This document shows positions 24,309 through 32,690 of a stretch of 49,567 bases of DNA, in pieces. Where the stretch lies: contig NZ_AQWM01000028.1 of assembly GCF_000376105.1 (NCBI RefSeq), positions 1 to 49,567 on the forward strand, in the 5' to 3' direction. The stretch is from Asticcacaulis benevestitus DSM 16100 = ATCC BAA-896 (lineage in GTDB: Bacteria; Pseudomonadota; Alphaproteobacteria; Caulobacterales; Caulobacteraceae). The notes below the pieces were generated by a model. That model ran no database searches and had not been told where the DNA came from. It saw only the letters and a list, made by a program, of their open reading frames with translations. Within the stretch, counting starts at the first letter, position 1; every line of letters starts with the position of its first letter. The position numbers were made by a program, and so were the translations under genes.

Positions 24309-25064
24309 TTAGTGCCGATCCCTGCGATAGGCGGCCGGCGTCGTACCGATTTGCGCCTTGAACGCACGGTTAAGGTGCGGCTGATCCGCAAAGCCGCACA
24401 AGACGGCGATCTCAGCAATGGGCAGATGCCCGCAGATCAGCAGCGCCGCTGCCTGTTCAACCCGTAACCGGCGCTGATAATCGCCAACTGTACAACCTAG
24501 ATAACGACGAAAGGCCTCCGATAAACGACCGGCATCACAGCTCACAACAGCCGCCAAATGATCCAGCGTCATCTGAGCGCCTTTGGCATCATTCAGGTAA
24601 TCAATTGCCACTTTTAGAAACCGGGGCAAACGCATGCCTGCCGCCTGGCCACGGGCGAATAAACCCAGCAGTTCGTGCGACAACCCCTCGATAACCAGAG
24701 ACGAAAAATCATCCGCCCGGCGCAATTCAGTCAATATGCGACGCCCGACATCCGCCACGGCGGCAGAACGCACGATCGGTGCTTCAGCTAAACGCGACAC
24801 CTCACCCAGACGACCCAGAGCATCCGCCGTGGGCGAAAAAACCAGCTTGTACACCCCGCCCAGCCCAAATCTCTGGGCATGCAGCTCGTCCGGCGGACAG
24901 ACCAGCAAGGCGCCTGCGCTGTGGGTTTCACTACGTCCACGGATGGTTTCCTCATAGCTGCCGGACAGCACTAGCGAAAAGCTAGTGTCATCATGGGCAT
25001 GAGCAGCCATGACCACATCCGGCTTGTAACGCGACGGGCGAATGGAGGAAAACAGGCCGTTCAT
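24309..25064 (-). CDS. AraC-family transcriptional regulator
   Basis: About 251 residues. The N-terminal half is a cupin-like sensor (AHAHDDTSFSLVLSGSYEE, LLVCPPDELHAQRF). The C-terminal ~100 residues carry two helix-turn-helices: MTLDHLAAVVSCDAGRLSEAFRRYLG and LPIAEIAVLCGFADQPHLNRAFK, ending with the family motif GTTPAAYRR. The ATG at 25064 follows GAGG; a TTG at 25103 would add 13 residues. It is just upstream of the S41 peptidase on the same strand, so it may control it. The ligand is unknown. Confidence 0.85.
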   Translation of the reverse strand: MNGLFSSIRPSRYKPDVVMAAHAHDDTSFSLVLSGSYEETIRGRSETHSAGALLVCPPDELHAQRFGLGGVYKLVFSPTADALGRLGEVSRLAEAPIVRSAAVADVGRRILTELRRADDFSSLVIEGLSHELLGLFARGQAAGMRLPRFLKVAIDYLNDAKGAQMTLDHLAAVVSCDAGRLSEAFRRYLGCTVGDYQRRLRVEQAAALLICGHLPIAEIAVLCGFADQPHLNRAFKAQIGTTPAAYRRDRH

Positions 25065-25270
25065 GACCTCGACTATATGCCGGCTTTTACGCCCGTCAAG
25101 CAACGCCGCAGCCTCTGCACAAGTTAGCTTTCTATGTTGTCTTGCACGCTACCAGAATTCGAGCATGCCTATGAACGTGTGCGAGGATTTTACAGAAGCT
25201 TGCCCTGGTCCTGAATACAAGTCTGTCAACCCCACGCCATCGTCGAGCTTTGACTGTTGCGTTGGCGATC

Positions 25271-26671
25271 CTAAGCTTGGCGAAGTTGCTCAGCATATGA
25301 CCAAGGTGTTGCAGGTCGCGTCGGTGACGGCGCTAGTCTTACATGCGATGCCGCAGGGACTTCGAAACCGGCCAAAGCATAAGCTGTCGCAAGTGAGCCA
25401 AACCGCGCCGCGATGTGTTTATAGCCCGGCAAGGTTGGCTCGTTATTGATCAGAGACGCAGTTATTTTGCCGTGAGTTGCAAATAGCTTGCGCATGCGGC
25501 GCAGCAATTTTTCATTTGTTACAGATTTGAAAACGGCTCGCTTCGATTTAATAACCGGAATAGGGCTGAAGCCTACAAGTTCGCATGCCGCCCAGAAGCC
25601 TCCCAGACGAGCGTGATAAGTTGAAGCCGACTGAGTGTAAGGACATGCATCGACCAAGGACCAGGACAGCGTCTTTTTGGCTTTGAGTAACTTGCGAAGA
25701 GTAGCGATCAATTCACCGTCAGAAACAGTGTGGTGCCGAAGAAATTTAAGTTTTTCACTCGCCTTTATAAATACCGACCTCCGCACAATCGGTGTCACAG
25801 CGCTCACACGTACCCACTCAGATTCGGGATTCAGCATGTGCGGTGACTTCAGTTTTTTGGTAGTCTTGTTATAGACGTAATTTCCGATCACTAGTTCGTT
25901 TTTCAGAACGCTTTTAACGATGGAAAAATTCCAGCGATGGCCGTTAGTGGATAGGATATTTTTCCGATTTAAAACCGCCGCGATCTCGCGAAGATTCATT
26001 TCCCTGTCCACAAAAAGTTTGAATATCAATTGAATTGTTTTGACTTCTTCCTCAGGTCCGAGGGTTATCAGGACCTTATCGCTTGGATGGGCTTTCACTT
26101 CCCCCGCCTGCATCACACCGCGCACTTGGAAATCAGTGTCAATCAAGAGGCGCCTGTAACCATATCGTGGCGGGGCACCTTGAAAGTATCCAAGTTTTGC
26201 TTGCTGGACATGCGCACGTGAAACTTTTCGCGATAATTCTCTGCAATATTCGCCGGCCATTACCCGTTTGACGTGTTTCACGGCCGCCGTTGTGAACGTC
26301 TGATCGTTTTCGAACGCTTCATTAACATATTCGACGTGTACGCCGGCCTCTCGACAGAAAAATTCGTAAGCTGCACCTTGATCCGCGTCCAGAAACCTGC
26401 CCCAACGGGTCACGTCAGAAACCAGCACAATTGAAAACGCGGGAATTGGCGCCCATACATCCTGAAGCAGTTCAGAGAATGCGGGCCTTTCTTGCAAGGT
26501 TAGACCGCTTTTGCCTTCGTCAGCGTAGGTTCGGACGATGTCGATATTATTTGCAGCAGCAAATTCCGCGATGATCGCTGCCTGCGCCGCCATCGAATTT
26601 TGCTGGCTGTTTGTAGACGTTCGCAAATACTGAGCCGCTTTTCGCGTTAGACCGGAACTTGGGCAATCCAT
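25271..26671 (-). CDS. Large serine recombinase 2 of a pair
   Basis: A 466-residue resolvase/invertase-type recombinase. QYLRTSTNSQ holds the nucleophile at Ser19; YADEGKSGLTLQERPAF and VSDVTRWGRFLDAD complete the catalytic domain, followed by a recombinase domain (REIAAVLNRKNILSTNGHRWN) near residues 220-260. The C-terminus has two copies of a ~55-residue module ending RFGSLATAYALAGF-like. I prefer the ATG at 26671, directly after GGAGGAGG. It follows recombinase 1 (26686-28092), to which it is homologous. Pairs of such recombinases often work together in integration or excision. Confidence 0.85.
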   Translation of the reverse strand: MDCPSSGLTRKAAQYLRTSTNSQQNSMAAQAAIIAEFAAANNIDIVRTYADEGKSGLTLQERPAFSELLQDVWAPIPAFSIVLVSDVTRWGRFLDADQGAAYEFFCREAGVHVEYVNEAFENDQTFTTAAVKHVKRVMAGEYCRELSRKVSRAHVQQAKLGYFQGAPPRYGYRRLLIDTDFQVRGVMQAGEVKAHPSDKVLITLGPEEEVKTIQLIFKLFVDREMNLREIAAVLNRKNILSTNGHRWNFSIVKSVLKNELVIGNYVYNKTTKKLKSPHMLNPESEWVRVSAVTPIVRRSVFIKASEKLKFLRHHTVSDGELIATLRKLLKAKKTLSWSLVDACPYTQSASTYHARLGGFWAACELVGFSPIPVIKSKRAVFKSVTNEKLLRRMRKLFATHGKITASLINNEPTLPGYKHIAARFGSLATAYALAGFEVPAASHVRLAPSPTRPATPWSYAEQLRQA

Positions 26672-26685
26672 GTCCTCCTCCATAT

Positions 26686-28092
26686 TTAGGTAGATTTTAA
26701 CGATGCAGACGACCACGGCAGTTTTGAGCGAACCAAACGCCAGTGACGCTGCATACCTCGTCGCATCAAATCGCCTTTGTCATACTCTAATCCGGCAAGT
26801 CGATAGGCAGCCCCTAAACTTCCAAACCGCTTCTTATAATGTTGGGGCGCAGGCAATTCGTCATCTGCGTGTATGATTGCCGCCGATAACCAGCCATGAA
26901 TCGCGTGCAAACGCCGCAGACCCGCAAATAGAAATTCGTCCGAGTATTTCTTACGCCGAGGGGTGCGACAGTTTCTTTTATCAGTGTCAAATCCAGCAAG
27001 CTCATATGCATTCTTCAGACTACCGAACCGAACGAGATATGTGCCGGCGCAAGGTACGTAAGAACACCCGTTAATGACTTGCCAATTGAGCTTACCGTTT
27101 TCTCGCAGCAGACGCTTGAGACCTGCGATCATTTCCTCGTCGGGGATACGGTGATCTATAGGCGCCTTGAGTCGTTCATTTGCGAGACGGAATAACTCTG
27201 GGTCAACTAAAGGCTTGAAAAGTTGAATGCGCACCCACTCAGATTCTGGATTTGGGCGTGTCGGGCTCTTCAATCGCTTTGTTGTGCGGTTGAAGACGTA
27301 TTCACCGATCATCAGATGATTGACCAATACGCGCTTGACTAAATGGCCATCCCATTCCTGGTTAAGCAAGGCTGGGACTTTTTGATCATTCAGAAGCCTT
27401 GCCACTTCTCGCATGCTCAGGCCTCGCTTTACAAACAGACGGAAAATTTTACGCACCACCTCTATTTCGTGAGATGGGCCAGGTATTAAAACGATCTTGT
27501 CGCTTCTTAAAAATTTATGATCCCCAGGTTTTAAAATGCCGCGTTCATTCCCATCCGCGTCAAGGACCAATCGGCGAACACAATAAGCTGGCCCTCCTCC
27601 TTGTTTGAAGCCTAGGCTAGCGGACCTCTTAACGGCTTGAGTGACCTTACGAGATAGTTCCCGGCTATACTCTGCCGCCATAACTCTTTTCAGGTGCTTC
27701 AGAATTGCCGCGCCAACGCTGTCGTCATTCGCGAATGCTTCTACTGCGTATTCAATCCGCACACCTGCCTCTCTACAGAAAAACTCATAGGCGGCAGATT
27801 GATCAGGGTCTTGAAACCTCCCCCAGCGCGTGACGTCAAGGACTAGAACTATCGAGAAATCATGATCGGGTTGACGAACATCATGAAGCAGTTGCGAAAG
27901 CCCCTTTCGCTCTCGTAGGGTCAATCCACTCTTACCCTCATCGGCATAGGTGGCGACAATGTCATATCCCATCAGTTCCGCATATTCGCCAATTGCGGCA
28001 ACCTGATTATCTATGGAATAGCGCTGATGGTCCGTCGACATTCGGACGTATTGCACCGCGCGCGGACGGCCTGTGAGGGTCAATTGTTTCAT
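26686..28092 (-). CDS. Large serine recombinase 1 of a pair
   Basis: A 468-residue serine recombinase, clearly homologous to its downstream partner. QYVRMSTDHQ holds Ser19; TYADEGKSGLTLRERKGL and VLDVTRWGRFQDPD are catalytic-domain motifs; MREVARLLNDQKVPALLNQEWD marks the recombinase domain. Two RFGSL-x2-AY-x-LAG modules (RFGSLKNAYELAGF and RFGSLGAAYRLAGL) form the C-terminus, similar to repeats seen in homing endonucleases. The ATG at 28092 is chosen by alignment with the partner; the frame is open to 28158. The target sites were not found. Confidence 0.85.
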   Translation of the reverse strand: MKQLTLTGRPRAVQYVRMSTDHQRYSIDNQVAAIGEYAELMGYDIVATYADEGKSGLTLRERKGLSQLLHDVRQPDHDFSIVLVLDVTRWGRFQDPDQSAAYEFFCREAGVRIEYAVEAFANDDSVGAAILKHLKRVMAAEYSRELSRKVTQAVKRSASLGFKQGGGPAYCVRRLVLDADGNERGILKPGDHKFLRSDKIVLIPGPSHEIEVVRKIFRLFVKRGLSMREVARLLNDQKVPALLNQEWDGHLVKRVLVNHLMIGEYVFNRTTKRLKSPTRPNPESEWVRIQLFKPLVDPELFRLANERLKAPIDHRIPDEEMIAGLKRLLRENGKLNWQVINGCSYVPCAGTYLVRFGSLKNAYELAGFDTDKRNCRTPRRKKYSDEFLFAGLRRLHAIHGWLSAAIIHADDELPAPQHYKKRFGSLGAAYRLAGLEYDKGDLMRRGMQRHWRLVRSKLPWSSASLKST

Positions 28093-28180
28093 GCAGCACC
28101 GCGACAAATGAATGCCCCGGCAGCCTGCCCGAAATTCATTTATCACAAAGCGCGGCAAATTGCATCATAGCAATTCCCTT

Positions 28181-28903
28181 TCACTGGCCACTCTGAGGCA
28201 ATACCTTCACAGTGCATTTCTGCACCTGCCCCGCTTTCGCTGCCAACTGCCTGCACCGTATAAGTGATGCCGCGTTGTCAGCGCCAAGTTGTGCATTGAC
28301 GGTGACGGCCTTCCAAACATCCGGATTGGTGGCATGCATTATGGCTGTGCCAGTTTCCCAACGTGATTTACCCATGATGGCGGCCGCCACATAGGTGTCC
28401 GCATCGAATGGCAACAACCTTGGCAGGAATAACAACAGCAACGCGCCCACTATTAGGCCCAACCCACCGGCGATCGCCACGTACCGCCTGTAATTGTGCC
28501 GATCATTGATGTTCCTGGTAATGCGTTCGAACGAGGCAGCCGCATAGTCGAACCTTTGCGCTTTTTGATCAAACGCCTGCGCCGACGTTTTCACAAGGTC
28601 CGTGCCTGCGCGCTCGAAGGCATTGATGCCCTGCTTCAGAGCCGGCGAGGCCTCCAATGCCTCCAACCGTTTGGCGACGACAACACCGATCTGTTTCAAC
28701 TGAGCCAGGTCTGCCGCGAAGTCAGGCTTGGCTTGCAAAGCCTCGATCTGGTCGAACAAGGCTTCGACGCCTTTACGGATGGTCTTCAGTTCAGCCGTCG
28801 TCGCGCTATTGCGCCTGTCGATGGACTTGCGTAGCGCGTCAAACGCCTTGGCTGCCTCGTCACTATCATCCTCGCCACCCGCTGACGCCATCTCGTCTAC
28901 CAT
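28181..28903 (-). CDS. TraA-linked coiled-coil membrane protein (DUF6118-like)
   Basis: A 240-residue protein. The first ~140 residues are charged and helical (coiled-coil-like). One strong membrane segment follows (YVAIAGGLGLIVGALLLLFLPRLL, split here only for its hydrophobic run), then an ~85-residue C-terminal domain with conserved cysteines (LIRCRQL, QKCTVKVL). It resembles the DUF6118-type protein often found after traA in alphaproteobacteria. AGGAGGGG precedes the ATG, 11 bp after the traA stop, so it is in the traA operon. A role in mating or relaxosome anchoring is inference. Confidence 0.65.
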   Translation of the reverse strand: MVDEMASAGGEDDSDEAAKAFDALRKSIDRRNSATTAELKTIRKGVEALFDQIEALQAKPDFAADLAQLKQIGVVVAKRLEALEASPALKQGINAFERAGTDLVKTSAQAFDQKAQRFDYAAASFERITRNINDRHNYRRYVAIAGGLGLIVGALLLLFLPRLLPFDADTYVAAAIMGKSRWETGTAIMHATNPDVWKAVTVNAQLGADNAASLIRCRQLAAKAGQVQKCTVKVLPQSGQ

Positions 28904-28914
28904 TCTCTCCCCTC

Positions 28915-31900
28915 CTACAGTCCTAAACCGCGATCACGGTCGCGGTCGCGTTGGATTGATCGTTCCAGCTCACGACTGATGCTGTCCTGACCGCCAGCCT
29001 TGGCGAGCCCAAGTTCCTGACGCCGATTGCGCAGCAACGACTCCACCTGCGGATCGCGGGCTATCTCTTTGGCCATGTCGCGCATGGCCTTTTCCACGGG
29101 CGCGCGGGCCTCGTCGTGCTGCCAGCCCTGCAAGCTCTGCTGCCGGGCACTCAGCGACTGCCACCGATCCACTAAGCGATCAGCCCGCACATGCGGGTCG
29201 GCCAAGGCCTGACGCTCCTGCGACATGCCGGTGATCAGGGTCTGGGTTCGAGCCTCCCCCGACAAATCCATCATGGCCTGTCGTATGGCCGGGTTGTGCC
29301 GCAAGGCCGACTCCATAACCCCGGCCGTACCGGGCTGCGCCTGGTCAAGAGACCGCGATGCCTCGTTCAGCGCCAGCTTCTGTCCTTCAAGGATCGGGAG
29401 GCCTTCCCGCTGCATGCGGGCGGCGTCGCTGTAGGCGCGGGCATATCGGTCCGTCGCCTTCTCCAGCGGAGACGTGCCGCGCCTACCGGGTCGATCGTCA
29501 ATGGCAGCATCCCAGTTGTGGTTGTTGTCACGCTCCGGGGCATTCGCCTTCAGCTTCAGGCCTGTGAATATGCTGCGCTTCTTCGCCGGCTGGGCCGGCT
29601 CGTTCGATCTATCGGGCTCCGCGTCCGTCCCGCGCGCCAGGCCAGATGACTGCCGCTCAACCGGATAGACAATATCGCTGTCGATCCCGCGCCGCCGGGC
29701 AAAGGCCTCGGTGTCCCTCACCGGCTGACCAGTGTCACGACGGCGGCCATCGCGATCGACATAGTCCAGAACCGTCTCCTTGGCGCCTGAGCGGCCGAGA
29801 CGGGACTTAAGAGACGCCATGTCGGCGAACTGGTCTTCACCAGCGTACAGTGTTGCCATGTCCTTATGACGGGTCATGGCGACATAGGTCATATGCCGGT
29901 CCATCGTCTCTGAGGCGAGCACATAGGATCGGTCTACCGTTGCCCCTTGCGTCTTATGGATCGTCGTGGCGTAGCCATGATCGAACGTCTTGTACTCGCT
30001 CGCATCAATCGCCACCGCCCGATCACTGCCATCCAGCCGCGTTAGGATGCGCCCCTGCTCGACGGCTTCGACCGTGCCCAGCGTGCCATTCTTCACATCC
30101 ATGTCGCGGTTGTTTTGCAGGAAGACGATGCGGTCGCCGACTGTGAAATTGCGCTCGCCATTCTCGGTCTTGTAGGTCATCTCATCACCCTGAAGATGCT
30201 CCCTGCCCTTCAGTTCATCGCGGATGTGTTCATTGAGGGCGTGAACATCAACGCGGCGATGCGCCATGGCAGCTCTGCTGCCACCCGGCCGGGCTTCGAC
30301 GTCATCGACATAGTCACGCACCAACGCGGCACGGGTGGCCTCCTGGTCGGCCCTTAGATGGACGTGGCCGCGCTGCTGATAGGCCGACAGCCCCTCCTCC
30401 GTCCGCTCGGTGGCAAAGGCGCGAGAGGCCTCCTTTTGCCAGTCGGTACGCTGCCGGCGGATATCTTCGACAGAGGCGTAGCCAACCTCTTCCGCAATGG
30501 CCCGGAAGGGCGCGCCGGCGCCGATCGCCTGAAGCTGTTCATGGTCGCCAACCAGCACCAGCTTGGCGCCCGTCCGTTCGGCCTCAGAGACAAATTTCGC
30601 GAGCTGTCGCGACCCGACCATGCCAGCCTCGTCGATGACCATGACATCACGCGGGCCAAGCTGCGCCGTCCCCATCTTCCAGCGCATCTCCCATGACGCG
30701 AGCGTTCGTCCCTCGATGCCGGCGCTCTCCTCCAGTCCGGCGACGGCCTTGCCCGCAAGCGCCGCGCCGTGCACGGTGTAGCCCTCGGCTTCCCATGCCT
30801 CCTTCGCGGCCGCCAGCATCGTGCTCTTGCCGGCGCCGGCAAAACCAACAACGACGGACACCTGAGCATCGCCAGTGATATGCCTGACGGCATCACGCTG
30901 CTCGTCGCTCATACCGGCGGCTTGCAAGCGGCGCGCGCGCTGATCGGCGGCCAGATCATCAGGCAATCCGGCAGCGACGCCGCGCCGTATCGCATCGTCC
31001 TGGCCGTTAATGGCACGATCGACATGGCTGTCCCTGACGCCGTGTTTTGAGCGTCCGGACATGGCTGACACATCTCGCGCCATGCCGGTTTCCAGTTCGA
31101 CCATTTCCCGCGTTGAATAGCGCACACCGTCAGGTCCTTCAGAGATCCGCACCAGTTCGTCAGACGCCATGACTTTTGAATAGAGCGCCTGATATTCCGT
31201 CGGGTCGTCATTGATGTAGCGATGCAAGGTGCGGGCGACATCGCGACGATCGAAGACGCTCTTCTCACCGGTGATCAAAGTCAGCACCTGGTCGGGGTTT
31301 TGGCGGATCAGCTCGGCATTGCGTACCCTTGCCTCCTCGGCCAATCGCTCGCGCTCGACTTCCTTGCCGTGCCGGTCCATCTGCGTGGCGTGCACACCGA
31401 CGTGCTGGGTCGGCTCAATCTCCAGCCCTCGATCCTGGTGCGAGCGATGATCGATGCGGATATCATGACCGGCGCGGGCAAGATGAAGATTGGCGGTTTC
31501 TTCCCACTCGACACGCAGCGCTTTCAACTGCTCGTCGGTCGTCGGCAGCTCTCGCGCCTTCAGCCATTTGTTTTCACGTTCCAGCGTCGACTTGTCGCCA
31601 AGTCCATCCTCCGTCACCTGACGGGTCGTGAACAGGATGTGCGCATGGTGGTTGCGGATATCCATATCCTGATCTGGCGTATGCAATGCGAAGTCCACCG
31701 CCACGCCATAACGATCGGCAAGAGATTGCGAGAAGTCACGCACCAGTTCGAGTCTTTGTTCCCCCGTCAGTTCATGCGGCAAGGCGACTTCGATTTCTCG
31801 GGCGACGCGGGCATCCTTGCGTTTTTCGGCAAACTCGGCGGCATTCCACAACGTCTCCCGGTCGCGCGCCCAGTGGGCATGGCTGCCCTGCGGCAAGACG

Positions 31901-32058
31901 ATCTCCGAATGCTCAATGCCGCCCTTGCGGGTGTAGTCGTGGATCACACCATCGCGCTCATTGGTTAGGCGGGTGCCGGAACGATAGGCCGCCGCGCCCA
32001 CGGCTGAGCGGCCCGATGCACGGGAGACGGTTTTCATGCTCAGATGATAAATCGCCAT
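28915..32058 (-). CDS. traA: TraA relaxase-helicase (MOBQ type)
   Basis: A 1047-residue conjugative relaxase. Residues 1-220 form the MobA/MobL relaxase with the NHHAHILFTTR metal-binding histidines (136-146). A TraI/RecD-like helicase follows: P-loop GFAGAGKST near 403-411, VMVIDEAGMVG near 470, and TTIHKTQGATVD near 700. The C-terminus is helical and charged (Gln/Arg-rich). It nicks oriT at TAAGTGCG/CCCT, stays covalently bound to the 5' end and unwinds DNA for transfer. The ATG at 32058 follows GGGATAGGTCA, as in the copy at 1133. It is divergent from oriT and traD. Confidence 0.93.
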   Translation of the reverse strand: MAIYHLSMKTVSRASGRSAVGAAAYRSGTRLTNERDGVIHDYTRKGGIEHSEIVLPQGSHAHWARDRETLWNAAEFAEKRKDARVAREIEVALPHELTGEQRLELVRDFSQSLADRYGVAVDFALHTPDQDMDIRNHHAHILFTTRQVTEDGLGDKSTLERENKWLKARELPTTDEQLKALRVEWEETANLHLARAGHDIRIDHRSHQDRGLEIEPTQHVGVHATQMDRHGKEVERERLAEEARVRNAELIRQNPDQVLTLITGEKSVFDRRDVARTLHRYINDDPTEYQALYSKVMASDELVRISEGPDGVRYSTREMVELETGMARDVSAMSGRSKHGVRDSHVDRAINGQDDAIRRGVAAGLPDDLAADQRARRLQAAGMSDEQRDAVRHITGDAQVSVVVGFAGAGKSTMLAAAKEAWEAEGYTVHGAALAGKAVAGLEESAGIEGRTLASWEMRWKMGTAQLGPRDVMVIDEAGMVGSRQLAKFVSEAERTGAKLVLVGDHEQLQAIGAGAPFRAIAEEVGYASVEDIRRQRTDWQKEASRAFATERTEEGLSAYQQRGHVHLRADQEATRAALVRDYVDDVEARPGGSRAAMAHRRVDVHALNEHIRDELKGREHLQGDEMTYKTENGERNFTVGDRIVFLQNNRDMDVKNGTLGTVEAVEQGRILTRLDGSDRAVAIDASEYKTFDHGYATTIHKTQGATVDRSYVLASETMDRHMTYVAMTRHKDMATLYAGEDQFADMASLKSRLGRSGAKETVLDYVDRDGRRRDTGQPVRDTEAFARRRGIDSDIVYPVERQSSGLARGTDAEPDRSNEPAQPAKKRSIFTGLKLKANAPERDNNHNWDAAIDDRPGRRGTSPLEKATDRYARAYSDAARMQREGLPILEGQKLALNEASRSLDQAQPGTAGVMESALRHNPAIRQAMMDLSGEARTQTLITGMSQERQALADPHVRADRLVDRWQSLSARQQSLQGWQHDEARAPVEKAMRDMAKEIARDPQVESLLRNRRQELGLAKAGGQDSISRELERSIQRDRDRDRGLGL

Positions 32059-32096
32059 TGACCTATCCCTTCGCCGGCTACTGCCGGCGCGCATCT

Positions 32097-32127
32097 GAGT
32101 TGGCTAGCCAACTCGTAAGTGCGCCCT
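32097..32127. other. oriT: oriT of element 2 (complete)
   Basis: GAGTTGGC-TA-GCCAACTC followed by GTAAGTGCGCCCTT. Compared with oriT 1 the inverted repeat has changed on both arms (GAGTTGC/GCAACTC to GAGTTGG/CCAACTC) so that pairing is kept, which supports a real structural role. The nic core is the MOBQ/RSF1010 type. Confidence 0.85.
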
Positions 32128-32470
32128 TCAAAATCTCCGCTACGCTACGATGGCTCAGGTGTGCCGCACATTTGTCAGGCGCGAGACACACACCACATAC
32201 GGTCTCAGAGTACCACAAAAACACTTGCAATCAAGAGTCGAGTTTGGCAAAATAAAGCATCGTGGAGTTGTTACAGGGGTGGCGCAATGGCGCGTAAATC
32301 CATCGAAGAACGGCTGGCCCAACTGGATGCCCAACGCAAGACTTTGCAAGCCAGGCTGACCAAAGACGAACGGGCCAGAGACACCCGGCGCAAAGTGCTG
32401 CTGGGCGCACTGGTCCTTCATCGTATCGAAGACGGCAACGCAGCCAGTGCCGACTATCTGCGCGACTTCA
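32115..32470 (+). repeat. oriT-traD repeat, copy 2 (truncated)
   Basis: Matches copy 1 and copy 3 from the nic region to codon ~61 of traD (CTGCGCGACTTCA), then ends abruptly. The following sequence belongs to the TonB-receptor insert. Confidence 0.82.
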
Positions 32471-32508
32471 CGCATCTCACATGGCACCTCCTTTGGAGCA
32501 CTGCTTGA
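32287..32508 (+). pseudogene. traD: traD truncated by insertion
   Basis: The first ~61 residues match traD copies 1 and 3 (MARKSIEERL through ADYLRDF); the last 12 residues (THLTWHLLWSTA) are unrelated and come from the inserted DNA. The usual C-terminus (IKRELPGFLTR...) is missing. The leader and ribosome site are intact, so a chimeric 73-residue product could be made, but it is probably not functional. Confidence 0.75.
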
Positions 32509-32690
32509 CTTGAATTACCAATGCTTTGAAAAAGATAGGGAAGCGCGATGATAACGTTGGGGAGACGCTCTCTAATCGCACTGGCGACCTTTGCCGGCAT
32601 CGCTACTTGTACTCGTCAGGGACTTGGATCGCCGCACACCTAATCCACGCAACAAACACGCCTAGCCCACAGAAGGCATTCGCATCGATT

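Noticed and set aside
31222..31968. 248-codon open frame opposite traA
   Set aside because: It lies antisense to the well-supported traA, and the equivalent frame in the other traA copy is broken by a stop at about 600.
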